DNA from: Pseudomonadota bacterium
GTDB lineage: Bacteria; Desulfobacterota; Desulfovibrionia; Desulfovibrionales; Desulfovibrionaceae
Reading direction: 5' to 3'
DNA: 46,234 nucleotides
Assembly (NCBI GenBank): GCA_023438245.1
Contig: JAEXRD010000066.1
Span: forward strand, 1 to 46,234
The position numbers and the translations under genes were made by a program. A model generated the notes under the pieces. The model was not told the origin of the DNA, made no database searches, and worked only from the letters and a program-made list of their open reading frames with translations. Shown piece by piece: positions 1 through 9,240 of this stretch; the stretch's first letter is position 1, and each line of letters starts with the position of its first letter.

Positions 1-5
1 CGGCC

Positions 6-3000
6 ATGCAGGCCCAGGCCCTGGCCGAGGCGGCCAAGGCCGCGGCCGACCTGGCCGCCCAGCAGGCCCAGCAGCAGGGTCAGCAGCAGACGTTCAGCCT
101 GACCCCGGGCACCATCTTCACCCTGTCCTCGCTCACCAGCAGCGGCAGCGGCTCGACCTCCTCGGGCACGGGCAGCACGGGCGGCGGCACGTTCCAGGTC
201 ATCGTCACCGCCGGCGTGACCGAGCCCCCCCCGGTGCTGCCGCCCGTGCCTCCGGTCATCGTCCCCCCTCCGCCCCCGGAGGTGGTGCAGACCATCATCG
301 ACCTCTCCGGCAAGACCGCCGCGCAGTACGTGGATTTGGACGCGAACCCAGATACCGCCAATTGGTCCGTCGTTCGGTTCCAGCCCTACTACGAAGACAA
401 GGCCAACCACGAAAACTGGGAAGCCAGCCCCAGCTCCGCCTTCGACGAAGGCGTGCACCAGCTCGCCAGCACCGTCCTGAACGTGGTGGGCACGACGGAA
501 GCCGACAAGATCTTCGGCAACGACCAGACCAACGTCATCTCCGGCAACGGCGGCAACGACTACATCGACGGCAAGTGCGGCATCGACATCATCTCCGTGG
601 GCACCGGCGACGTGCACATCTACGGCGGCGACGGGAACGACATCATCTCCATGGGCGCGACGCTCACCGGCGCGGACGTGGTGGACGGCGGCGCGGACAG
701 CGACACCCTGTACTTCACCGACAACGGCCAGGGAACCGACGACCTGGACGGCGTCACCAAGGTGGAGACCATCGTGCTGGGCAAGACCGCCACGGGCGCG
801 AACATCGTCGTCGCCAGCGACGCCAAGGCCAGCCAGCTGGTGGACTACAACGACGGCTACCCCAAGCTGGTGACCATCGACGGCTCGGCCCTGGAATCGG
901 GCCAAACCCTGCACTTCGACGCGCACGACGTCCTGGGCTACTACTCCTTCTACATCATCGGCGGCGCCGGAAACGACGTCATCGAAACCGGCGGCGGCGC
1001 GGACCACCTGGTGGGCGGCGCGGGAGACGACATCCTCACCGGCGGCAGCCAGGACGACGTCCTGGAGGGCGGGGCCGGGGCCGACACGCTCAACGGCGGC
1101 ACCGGGCTGGACACCCTCATCGGCGGCGCGGGCGCGGACATCCTGAACGGCGGCACCGGCGTGGACACCTACGTCTTCAATACCGGCGACCTGGCCAACG
1201 GCGAGCAGATCAACGACACGACCGAGGCCTCCATCCTGAAGATCGCGGGCAACGTGGACTTCACCGCCTACTCGGTGAGCTTCGCCCTGAAGGACGTCGT
1301 CAACACCACGCAGACCGTCTCGCTGGGCGCGGACGCCAAGCTGACCATCGGCCGCGACGCCATGGCCCAGTTCGGCCTGACCAACGCCGACCTGGCCTTC
1401 ACCAGCAGCTCCACCTCGGGCCACGGGGCCGAGCTCGTGCTCAAGGGCGCCTCCGGCGCGGAGACCTTCAGCCTGGCCGGCCTGGACCTGGACGGCATGC
1501 ACGCCTACGACACCGTGACGCTCAACGGCGTGGGCGGCGACGACACCCTGGACCTGACGAGCATGATCCACGACGTCAGCGTGAAGATCGGCACCCACAC
1601 CGTGGTGGACCTGGAGAGCTCCAACGGCCCGGGCACCCTGGCCTTCACCGCCAATTTCCACACCTTCAACACCGATTACCTCAACAACAACACCATCGAC
1701 TTCAGCGGCGCAACCAGCACCAACGGCGTCCAGGCGGCCCTGGGCGACGGCGTGGCCGAGCTGGACGGCGTCTCGTACTATCTGGACGGCTTCAACAGCA
1801 TCGTGGGCACGGCCAAGGCGGACGTGCTGTACGCCGCGAGCGGCGGCACCACCATGGAGGGCGGCAAGGGCGCGGACGAATACCACGGCGGCGCGGGCGT
1901 CGACACCTACGTGTTCCGGGGCGGATCCGAGACCATGGACACCGCCACCAAGACCATCATCGTCGGCGGCTACGGCGACATCATCAAGGCCATCGGCACC
2001 GTGGACCTGACCCATTTGGCCGTCAGCGGCGCGACGAGCATCGGAAAGATCGTGGTGGAGGGCGCGGAAGCCACCGTCACGGCGAACGCCGGGTTGTTCG
2101 ACGGCGTGGGCACAGTGCAGTTCGACGGCAGCCTGGTGGACCAGGGCACCGGCCAGCCCGTGCAGGTCCAGACCTTGAATGTCCTGCTGGACAATAGCGG
2201 CGTGACCTTCGGCGCGCCGGGCACGGTGGACGGCGGCACCTCCACCGCCGAGGCGCTGGGCAACCACATGCACATCTTCGGCGGCGACGGCAAGGACAGC
2301 ATCACCGGCAGCGCGGGCGACGACGTCATCACCGGCGGCAAGGGCGAGGACCTCCTGAGCGGCGGCGGCGCAGGCTCCTACGGCGACACCCTGGACTACG
2401 GGTCCGAGGGCGGCGGCCAGGGCATCGCGGTGTACGCGGGCGAAAGCGCCATCAAGGACACCTACGGCTACGTCGACACCATCAGCGGCAGCAGCCTGCA
2501 CCATCTCGTCGGCACCGCCCTGGCCGACACCATCCACGCCAACGACACCGACAACATGTCGGACGTCACCACCATCGCCCTGGGCGGCGGGGTGGACGTC
2601 ATCAAGGTGACCACCACCGCCAACCTGAGCCAGGCGACCATCGACAGCGGGGACATCGGCACGGGCATTCCCGGCAAGGCCCTGCTTGAGAACATGGGCG
2701 AGGGGCACATCACCTCCTTCACCGGGCTGAACCAGGTGATCCTGGACAGCTCGGTCGGCGGCGGGGCCGCGGCGGCCTTCAACGGCTCCGACGCCACAGG
2801 CCAGAGCTGGAACATCGCGGCCCAGGGCAGCGGCGCGCACGTGCTGGCCGTCATCCAGAACGGCTCCGGCACCGAACTCGACCTGACCGGGCTGAGCTTC
2901 ACCGGCTGGAACAACGCCCACGACTCGCTGGTCATCATCGGCGGCAACGACGACACCATCACCGGCCCCGGCGCGGGGCTGCCCGAGGAGCAGGATCCGC

Positions 3001-6000
3001 ACATCAACACCACGGTCATCACCGGCAGCGGCGAGGAGCACATCACCACCGGCTGGGGCGACGACACCTTCTTCCTGGGCGACAATTCCCCCACGAACCT
3101 CTACATCGACGGCGGCGGCGGCACCAACACCCTGAGCTTCGCCAACGCCACCGGCCAGGTGTCCGTCGACCTGAGCGAGGTCCAGCACATCCAGAACGTG
3201 TCCACCATCGTCGGCAGCGCATTCGACGACACCATCAGCGGAGACGACAACGCCAACATCATCCACGGCGGCGGGGCGAACACCGGCACGGACACGCTCT
3301 CCGGCGCGGGCGGCAACGACACCCTCTACAACGACGCCACCGAGGCCACCCTGTCCGGCGGCGACGGCGACGACACCTTCAAGCTCACCGCCGAAACCGG
3401 GCAGATGGGCCAGGAAGTCACGGTCTATGGCGGTGACGAGAGCGACGACAACAGCGCCAACGACACTGCAGACTTCAGCGGCCTGGACAGCTCGCTCAAG
3501 ATGGACATCCACCTTGACGGGTCGGTGAACGCCGTCCACGTCGACACCAGCGACCCCGGCTCGGTGACGGCATTCTACCTGTCCGGCGTCGAGAACATCG
3601 TCGGCAGCGGGCAGAACGACCTCATCTACGGAGACACCGGCGACAACCACCTGAGCGGCGGCGCCGGGGACGACATCCTCGGCGGCAAGGGCGGCAGCGA
3701 CGTGCTGGACGGCGGGAGCGGAACCGACACCGTGACCTACAGCGACCGTGGCGAAAGCGTCGGTTCGGACGACTTGAACTACTACTGGCTCAAGGCCAAC
3801 CTGGGCTCCGGCGAGGTCTCTGGCGAGCCAGAGACCGGCACCGACATCGGCAACGACACCCTGCTCAACATCGAGAACATCATCGGCACCGTGCACCGCG
3901 ACTACATCGTGGGCAGCTCAGCGGCCAACATCATCGAGGGCCGGGGGAGCGTCGACATACTCGCCAACCCCGTTTCAGACACCGCAGGCGACCACCTGGA
4001 CGGCGGCACGGGCAACGACACGATCTCCTACGAACACCTCGCGTCCGGGCTGAGTGATCTCCAGATCTACCTGAACCTCAATTACGCCACGTATGTCAAC
4101 GGCGGCTATGTCGTCATCGACACCATCCAGAACTTCGAGAACGCCATCGGCTCAAACGGCGACGACATCATCCAGGGCGACACCACCACCGCCAACGTCA
4201 TCGAGGGCCTGAACGGCAACGACACGCTCATCTGCGGGACCGCCGCGGCCGACACAGTGAGCTACGAGCACGCCCAAGGCGTGCTGCTGAACCTGAGCGG
4301 CACGTTGCAGAGCACGGAACACGGGCCGCTGTCCGCCTACACGGCCATCAAGGCCCTGGGCGACGGCGGCACGGACACCGTGACCGGCTTCGCCAACGCC
4401 ATCGGCTCCGCCTACGCCGACGTCATCTTCGGAGACGGCGGGGTCAACAACATCAGCGCCGGAGCGGGCAACGACATCCTCTTCGGCGGCGACGGCAACG
4501 ACACCCTCGGAGGCGGCGCGGGCGACGACATCCTCTTCGGCGGCACGGGCGCGGACGTGCTCAGCGGCGGCACGGGCGCGGACGTGCTCATCGGCGGCGC
4601 GGGCAGCGACACCATCGTCGGCGGCGGCGCGGGCCTGGGCGCGGGCAACTACGGAACCGGCATCATCTCCTACACCGAACTCCTCGACGTGGCCAGCTAC
4701 ATCGACGCGGCCAGCGGCCTGGGCACCAGCGGCGACTACCTCACCATCGACTCCACCACCACCTTCGACGTCGTCGTCGGCAGCGACACCGACTCCCTGA
4801 CGGGCATCAGCGGCCTCATCGGCAGCAATTCCGTGGACTATGTCGCCGGCTCGGCCAACAGCTACATCAACTACTTCGAGGGCCACGGCGGGGACGACAC
4901 CTTCCACGGCGCGGTGAACAGCGGCGACCACGGCTTCGACACCTTCAGCTGGTCCTACCTGGACAACGCGCACACGGTCACGGTGGACATCCAGGCCCTG
5001 GAGGCCACCGTCAGCGGCGGCCCCGCCGAAACCGACTCTTTCGACGCCAACGTGGACAACTTCTGGGGCGGCAAGGGCAACGACACCTTCAACGGCTACG
5101 ACGACGGCCACGTGCACGGCTTCCTGGGCGGCGAGGGCAACGACACCCTCAACGGCAGCATCAGCGGCTACGACGTGGCGATGTACGGCACCTCCACCTC
5201 CGGCATTAACCTGAGCTTCACCACCAGCATGGACGCAACCGCCTCCGACGGCCTGGGGAGCAGCGACACCCTGCACTATGTGGATGAGATCCAGGGCTCC
5301 TTCCACGGCGACGTCATCGACGCCGCCAACGCCACCGGCCCCATCTGGATGAACGGCCTGCGCGGCGACGACACCCTCACCGGCGGCAGCTCCACCAGCG
5401 ACACCGTGAGCTACGACTACGACCCCGCCCGCGACGGCTCGACCAAGGGCGTCATCGTCAACCTGTCCTCCGCCGCCATCACTGTGGACGGCCACACCGT
5501 GGCGTCCGGAACAGCCCTGGACGGCTGGGGCGGCACGGACACCCTGGTCGGGTTTGAGAAGGTCTACGGCTCGCACTTCGACGACGTCATCCACGGCGGC
5601 TCCCACCTGAGCACCCTGCTGGGCAACAACGGCAACGACATCCTGTACAACGACGGCTTCGGCTCGAGCCTTTCCGGCGGCGCCGGCGACGACACAGTGG
5701 TGCTGACCTACAACTCGGACTGCCCGACGCTGCTGAGCGTGTATGGCGACGCGGGCGTCAACACCCTGGACTTCAGCCAGGAGACCGTCGTGGGCGTCAA
5801 GGTGGACCTGGACAACGGCACGGCGGGCTTCTACAGCGATCTGGTCTCCGCCGCGGACAGGAACATCGTGGTGGGCAGCCTCGATCCCGAGTTCCAGAAG
5901 GTCATCGGCACGGGGCAGGACGACATCATCAAGGGCAGCAGCGCGGCCGAGACGCTCACCGGCGGCGAAGGCAACGACTCCCTCTTCGGCAGCGGCGGGG

Positions 6001-6374
6001 CGGACACCCTCACCGGCGGAAGCGGCAGCGACCTCTTCGTCTACCAGGCCCCCGCGGAAGGCGGCGACACCATCACCGACTTCACCCGCGGCGACGACCA
6101 CATCGGCATCTACTCCACCGCCGCAGGCGGCAGCTTCGACATCACCATGGCCTTCAACCTGAGCGAGCACGTCTACGCCAACAGCACGGCCTACGCGGCG
6201 GCGACCTCGGAAACCGGCCCCTGCTTCTACTTCAACGAGACCTCGCACCAGCTCATGTACGACGCCGACGGCCACGGCTCCACGGGGGCGCAGACCATCG
6301 CCACCCTGAGCGGGGTGCACAGCATTTCGGCGTCGGACATCGTGGTGGTGGACACCGCCATGGTGACCCACTAG
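6..6374 (+). CDS. Giant RTX (hemolysin-type calcium-binding) secreted/adhesin-like protein, probably 5'-incomplete
   Basis: The visible protein is 2122 aa. It opens with an Ala/Gln-rich stretch, a Ser/Gly/Thr-rich linker and a Pro-rich tract (about residues 75-95). Then come about 2000 residues rich in Gly, Asp and Asn with nonapeptide RTX repeats of the GGxGxDxL type. The densest RTX blocks are at about nt 957-1160, 4460-4640 and 5960-6030. RTX repeats bind calcium and fold into beta-rolls outside the cell. The C-terminus (DFTRGDDHIGI, then a hydrophobic, Asp/Val-rich tail ending near VVVDTAMVTH) resembles the uncleaved secretion signal of type I exporters. There is no N-terminal signal peptide. 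The frame is open to the left edge and no ribosome binding site is visible before the ATG, so the true start may lie upstream. Family and secretion route are inferred from repeats; the ligand is unknown. No type I exporter gene is in the window. Confidence 0.9.
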   Translation: MQAQALAEAAKAAADLAAQQAQQQGQQQTFSLTPGTIFTLSSLTSSGSGSTSSGTGSTGGGTFQVIVTAGVTEPPPVLPPVPPVIVPPPPPEVVQTIIDLSGKTAAQYVDLDANPDTANWSVVRFQPYYEDKANHENWEASPSSAFDEGVHQLASTVLNVVGTTEADKIFGNDQTNVISGNGGNDYIDGKCGIDIISVGTGDVHIYGGDGNDIISMGATLTGADVVDGGADSDTLYFTDNGQGTDDLDGVTKVETIVLGKTATGANIVVASDAKASQLVDYNDGYPKLVTIDGSALESGQTLHFDAHDVLGYYSFYIIGGAGNDVIETGGGADHLVGGAGDDILTGGSQDDVLEGGAGADTLNGGTGLDTLIGGAGADILNGGTGVDTYVFNTGDLANGEQINDTTEASILKIAGNVDFTAYSVSFALKDVVNTTQTVSLGADAKLTIGRDAMAQFGLTNADLAFTSSSTSGHGAELVLKGASGAETFSLAGLDLDGMHAYDTVTLNGVGGDDTLDLTSMIHDVSVKIGTHTVVDLESSNGPGTLAFTANFHTFNTDYLNNNTIDFSGATSTNGVQAALGDGVAELDGVSYYLDGFNSIVGTAKADVLYAASGGTTMEGGKGADEYHGGAGVDTYVFRGGSETMDTATKTIIVGGYGDIIKAIGTVDLTHLAVSGATSIGKIVVEGAEATVTANAGLFDGVGTVQFDGSLVDQGTGQPVQVQTLNVLLDNSGVTFGAPGTVDGGTSTAEALGNHMHIFGGDGKDSITGSAGDDVITGGKGEDLLSGGGAGSYGDTLDYGSEGGGQGIAVYAGESAIKDTYGYVDTISGSSLHHLVGTALADTIHANDTDNMSDVTTIALGGGVDVIKVTTTANLSQATIDSGDIGTGIPGKALLENMGEGHITSFTGLNQVILDSSVGGGAAAAFNGSDATGQSWNIAAQGSGAHVLAVIQNGSGTELDLTGLSFTGWNNAHDSLVIIGGNDDTITGPGAGLPEEQDPHINTTVITGSGEEHITTGWGDDTFFLGDNSPTNLYIDGGGGTNTLSFANATGQVSVDLSEVQHIQNVSTIVGSAFDDTISGDDNANIIHGGGANTGTDTLSGAGGNDTLYNDATEATLSGGDGDDTFKLTAETGQMGQEVTVYGGDESDDNSANDTADFSGLDSSLKMDIHLDGSVNAVHVDTSDPGSVTAFYLSGVENIVGSGQNDLIYGDTGDNHLSGGAGDDILGGKGGSDVLDGGSGTDTVTYSDRGESVGSDDLNYYWLKANLGSGEVSGEPETGTDIGNDTLLNIENIIGTVHRDYIVGSSAANIIEGRGSVDILANPVSDTAGDHLDGGTGNDTISYEHLASGLSDLQIYLNLNYATYVNGGYVVIDTIQNFENAIGSNGDDIIQGDTTTANVIEGLNGNDTLICGTAAADTVSYEHAQGVLLNLSGTLQSTEHGPLSAYTAIKALGDGGTDTVTGFANAIGSAYADVIFGDGGVNNISAGAGNDILFGGDGNDTLGGGAGDDILFGGTGADVLSGGTGADVLIGGAGSDTIVGGGAGLGAGNYGTGIISYTELLDVASYIDAASGLGTSGDYLTIDSTTTFDVVVGSDTDSLTGISGLIGSNSVDYVAGSANSYINYFEGHGGDDTFHGAVNSGDHGFDTFSWSYLDNAHTVTVDIQALEATVSGGPAETDSFDANVDNFWGGKGNDTFNGYDDGHVHGFLGGEGNDTLNGSISGYDVAMYGTSTSGINLSFTTSMDATASDGLGSSDTLHYVDEIQGSFHGDVIDAANATGPIWMNGLRGDDTLTGGSSTSDTVSYDYDPARDGSTKGVIVNLSSAAITVDGHTVASGTALDGWGGTDTLVGFEKVYGSHFDDVIHGGSHLSTLLGNNGNDILYNDGFGSSLSGGAGDDTVVLTYNSDCPTLLSVYGDAGVNTLDFSQETVVGVKVDLDNGTAGFYSDLVSAADRNIVVGSLDPEFQKVIGTGQDDIIKGSSAAETLTGGEGNDSLFGSGGADTLTGGSGSDLFVYQAPAEGGDTITDFTRGDDHIGIYSTAAGGSFDITMAFNLSEHVYANSTAYAAATSETGPCFYFNETSHQLMYDADGHGSTGAQTIATLSGVHSISASDIVVVDTAMVTH

Positions 6375-7507
6375 AAGCGGTCCAGCAGAACCTCCGGCAG
6401 GGGGGCGATACGCTCGTCCCCCAGCTTCTCCCCATACCAGCGGGCCAGCTCCTCGCGGCTCTCGGGCCGCGCCTGCGGGCTGATGCCCCTGTCCACCCCG
6501 GTCTGGGCCACGGCGTTCCAGCGCCGGTTCTTCCCCTGCAGCAGGCGGGCGTCCGCCGCGTGCAGATGGACGAGCCACAGGCCGCGCACCTGGCGCACCT
6601 GCTCCTGCTCGTACACCTGGTGGAAGCCCTGGCGCCAGCTGGCGGGCCGGTCGGCCAGCACGGGCTTGAGCATGGTCCGGGGGCCGGGCAGGGCCAGCGC
6701 GCGCTGGCGGCTTACGGGCTCGCCGGGCCGCAGCGGGGCCTCGCCGCGCACGTCGTGGAGGACCTCCAGCGCCGCCTGGGGGGCCAGGATGCCGGAGAGC
6801 CTGCCCTGCTCCATGAGCCCGCGCAGGGCCTCCTCGCCCTGCTCGAACACCAGCAGCTCGTCGGCGTCGGTGTGCAGCGCGTAGCGGTACTGGGTGAGCA
6901 GGAAGCGCTGGAAATGCCCGCAGAACCGGGCCATGTCGGCGTGGTCCACCAGGCCGCGCGGCAGGGGCACCACGTTCACCTCCGGCGGCAGCGCGCCGCG
7001 CAGCGGGCTGGCCGAGCCGTGGTCGATGACATAGAGATTGGACGCTCCCGCCAGCCGGGCGTGGTGGTCCACCCAGTAGCGCAGCATCTCCGCGTCGTCG
7101 AAGGCGTGGGTGAAGGCCGCCAGCAGGCCGGGCTTGCCGCTGCCCGGAGGCCCGCCGGGCCCGCCGGGGCTGGCGGAGCCGCCCTGGGGCACGGCGCTGG
7201 CGTAGTCGAAAAAGGGCAGGAAAAAGCTCTGGTGGAACAGCAGCGGCTCCACGTGGTCGGGCACGGTCCCGTCCTGGTCGCGCACAAGCAGCCCCAGCCC
7301 GCTCTCTCCGGCCAGGCGCACCACGCGCTCCACCTGGCACAGGGCGTCGTCGATGGTGACGATGTCGCCCCGGATGGCCGCCCCGGCCACGGCGTGGCCC
7401 GTGCTCCCCACCACCAGCGCCACCAGCGGGCGCTTGATCTCCAGGTCCGCCCGGCTGATGCGGATGAACACCAGCCGGGGATTCCGGCGGCGAAAGGCGA
7501 AGGCCAT
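6371..7507 (-). CDS. Glycosyltransferase family 2-like protein (DUF/Glyco_tranf_2_4 type)
   Basis: This is a 378-aa protein. After about 105 N-terminal residues of no recognised type comes a Gly/Pro/Ser low-complexity linker (about residues 109-127). The next block (FTHAFDDAEMLRYWVDHH, about 132-149) is typical of the 'family 2-like' glycosyltransferases that glycosylate surface material. HTDADE at residues 212-217 supplies the DxD metal/nucleotide-sugar motif. There is no membrane segment, so it is probably cytoplasmic. The ATG overlaps the TGA of the upstream alkyltransferase gene by one base, so the two are translationally coupled. Its stop shares CTAG with the RTX gene stop on the other strand. 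Donor and acceptor cannot be read from sequence; a role in modifying surface glycans is inference. Confidence 0.7.
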   Translation of the reverse strand: MAFAFRRRNPRLVFIRISRADLEIKRPLVALVVGSTGHAVAGAAIRGDIVTIDDALCQVERVVRLAGESGLGLLVRDQDGTVPDHVEPLLFHQSFFLPFFDYASAVPQGGSASPGGPGGPPGSGKPGLLAAFTHAFDDAEMLRYWVDHHARLAGASNLYVIDHGSASPLRGALPPEVNVVPLPRGLVDHADMARFCGHFQRFLLTQYRYALHTDADELLVFEQGEEALRGLMEQGRLSGILAPQAALEVLHDVRGEAPLRPGEPVSRQRALALPGPRTMLKPVLADRPASWRQGFHQVYEQEQVRQVRGLWLVHLHAADARLLQGKNRRWNAVAQTGVDRGISPQARPESREELARWYGEKLGDERIAPLPEVLLDRF

Positions 7508-8043
7508 CAGCCCTCCCCGTCCGCGGCGGCCTGGCATTCCAGGCCCAGCAGCAGGGCCTTCAGGTCCAGGCCGTGGGGGTTGGTGTAGCCTGTGAGCGAG
7601 CCGTCGGCCCCCAGCACGCGGTGGCAGGGCACGATGAGCGGCCAGGGATTGCGGGCCATGGCCCCGCCCACGGCGCGGGCCTTGCCCCGGTGCCCGGCCA
7701 GCTCGGCCAGCCGCCCGTAGGTCACGGTGGCCCCGCAGGGCACCTTGCGCAGCAGGGCTTCCAGCACCTCCCGCGTGAAGGGGGTGAGCGCCTCCCAGTC
7801 CAGCGGCAGCGCGGAAAAATCGGCGTCGCGCCCGGCCACCAGGTCGGCCATGCCCTTTTCGACCAAGCGCGCGGCCTCGGACGAACCGCCTTTGGGCCGG
7901 GCCTTGGCCAGCCCCAGCCGCGCGCTGGCGATGTCCGCGCCGCGCCATTCCAGCTCAAGGGTCAGAAAACGTCCATCGGGCAGGATCGCGGCGGCTGTCT
8001 CGGTGCGCCGGTCCCGTCCGGGGCTCGTGTCCGCTCGCTTCAT
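7507..8043 (-). CDS. ogt: Methylated-DNA--protein-cysteine S-methyltransferase (O6-alkylguanine-DNA alkyltransferase)
   Basis: This 178-aa protein repairs O6-alkylguanine by moving the alkyl group to its own cysteine, a single-use reaction. The C-terminal half carries the family signature: a winged-helix DNA-binding part (TVTYGRLAELAG, about 107-117), then GGAMARNPWPLIVPCHRV with the acceptor Cys at about residue 140 in PCHRV. The N-terminal half is the poorly conserved RNase-H-like domain. I chose the ATG at 8043 because GGAGG lies 7 nt upstream; the frame stays open further upstream but has no ribosome site there. It lacks an AraC/Ada regulatory domain, so it is the Ogt type and not Ada. 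It is coupled to the downstream glycosyltransferase-like gene by a TGATG overlap, with no obvious functional link. Confidence 0.88.
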   Translation of the reverse strand: MKRADTSPGRDRRTETAAAILPDGRFLTLELEWRGADIASARLGLAKARPKGGSSEAARLVEKGMADLVAGRDADFSALPLDWEALTPFTREVLEALLRKVPCGATVTYGRLAELAGHRGKARAVGGAMARNPWPLIVPCHRVLGADGSLTGYTNPHGLDLKALLLGLECQAAADGEG

Positions 8044-8156
8044 GTGGGCCTCCACGGTTGGGGGGGCGGCCCGGGAAAGGCGTCCAGGCCGGAACGCCTG
8101 AGGACCGCATGCTTCTGAATACCCTCTGGCGCATTTGCGCGCAAGTCGCCAGCGCC

Positions 8157-9122
8157 TCAGGCCAGGCAGCCCTGGCGAAAACCAAGCCGGGCCAGCTCCG
8201 CGCGCAGCAGTTCGATGGTGCCGCGCTTGTCCGCGCCCCAGTCCGGGGCCACGAGCTCGCCCGGCGCGGGGTCGGCGGCCAGGCGCTGCACGCAGATGTC
8301 CGGGCGCAGGCGGGCCAGGGCCCGGGCCAGGTCGGCCACGTACTCCTCGCGTCCCGGCGGCGCGTAGGCCCCCTCCCGCCACAGCCGCTCAAGCCCCGTG
8401 CCCCGGCACACCAGCGTGTTGTGGAACTTCACCGACTCCACGGGCAGGCCGCTCACGAACTCCGCCGAGCGCGTCAGGTCGTCCGGCCCGCAGACGCCGT
8501 CAGGGCCGGGCAGGCCGTGCATGAGGTGGGCGCACACCGAGAGGCCGCGCTCGGCGGCCCCGCGCACGGCCCGGGCGAAGATCTCCGGCCCGTGGCCCCG
8601 GCCGATGCGCGAAAGCACCGCCGGGTCGGCGCTCTGCAGCCCCAGGTCGAGCTGCAGGAAGCCCAGGCGCGCGGCGAACTCGCCCAGGATGTCCAGGCGT
8701 TCCAGCGTGGTGTCCGCGTCCAGGCAGTCGGGCCGGGTGCCCAGGCACAGGCCCGCCACACCGGGCAGAGCCGCCACCGCCTCCAGCAACCCGCGCAGGC
8801 GCTGGGGTTCGCAGTGTGTGTTACTATAGGCCTGAAGGTAGGCCAGCAGGCGGGCCTGGGGATGTTTGGCGCGCACCCTGGGAGCCTGGAAGGCCCACTG
8901 CGCGGCCAGGTCCAGCCCGCGCGCCGCCAGACCGGTGCCGGAGCCGGAGGCGTTGCAGAACAGGCAGCCGGAGCGCGAGACGGTCCCGTCGCGGTTGGGG
9001 CAGGACAGCCCGGCGTCCAGCGGAACCTTCCGGGCCGCCGCGCCGACCTTTCGGCGGAAGAACTCACCCTGGGTCCGCCAGGGCGAATTCTGCGTCTCCC
9101 GCGGGGCGGGGCGTGTGCTCAT
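8157..9122 (-). CDS. TIGR01212-family radical SAM protein (YhcC-like)
   Basis: This is a 321-aa protein. Near the N-terminus, CPNRDGTVSRSGCLFCN contains the three cysteines that would hold the [4Fe-4S] cluster for S-adenosylmethionine cleavage. The 9-residue spacing between the first two is the TIGR01212/YhcC pattern, distinct from the standard CxxxCxxC. Downstream motifs QAYSNTH, LGTRPDCL, LQLDLGLQS and VCAHLMHGLPGP match the TIM-barrel core of this family. The product is a cytoplasmic iron-sulfur enzyme whose substrate is not established; a role in RNA or cofactor modification is often guessed. The start at 9122 gives the conserved N-terminus. The upstream ribosome site is weak, and an upstream ATG at 9191 would add 23 residues of atypical sequence. 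It is transcribed divergently from mreB. Confidence 0.82.
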   Translation of the reverse strand: MSTRPAPRETQNSPWRTQGEFFRRKVGAAARKVPLDAGLSCPNRDGTVSRSGCLFCNASGSGTGLAARGLDLAAQWAFQAPRVRAKHPQARLLAYLQAYSNTHCEPQRLRGLLEAVAALPGVAGLCLGTRPDCLDADTTLERLDILGEFAARLGFLQLDLGLQSADPAVLSRIGRGHGPEIFARAVRGAAERGLSVCAHLMHGLPGPDGVCGPDDLTRSAEFVSGLPVESVKFHNTLVCRGTGLERLWREGAYAPPGREEYVADLARALARLRPDICVQRLAADPAPGELVAPDWGADKRGTIELLRAELARLGFRQGCLA

Positions 9123-9240
9123 GTATTGCCTGCCGGATGTTCTTTTGGTACGAGATGACGTTTTTAGCACGTCCACATTCGACCGCCGCAAAATCCAAAC
9201 CTAGCGGCCGCGAGACAATAGATCAAGAACCGGGGGGCTT

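Noticed and set aside
957..1160. Short direct repeats resembling an array (CRISPR-like at first glance)
   Set aside because: They are in-frame 27-nt RTX codons with no constant repeat or unique spacers.
362..2197. Arg/His/Gly-rich 611-codon frame inside the RTX gene
   Set aside because: Frame-shifted reading of RTX repeats with extreme composition and no start signal.
4152..7340. Very long open frame on the minus strand (1062 codons) across the RTX gene and the glycosyltransferase-like gene
   Set aside because: It reads opposite the RTX gene as low-complexity Ala/Val/Gly/Asp sequence and out of frame with the real minus gene. It is a by-product of GC-rich codon bias.
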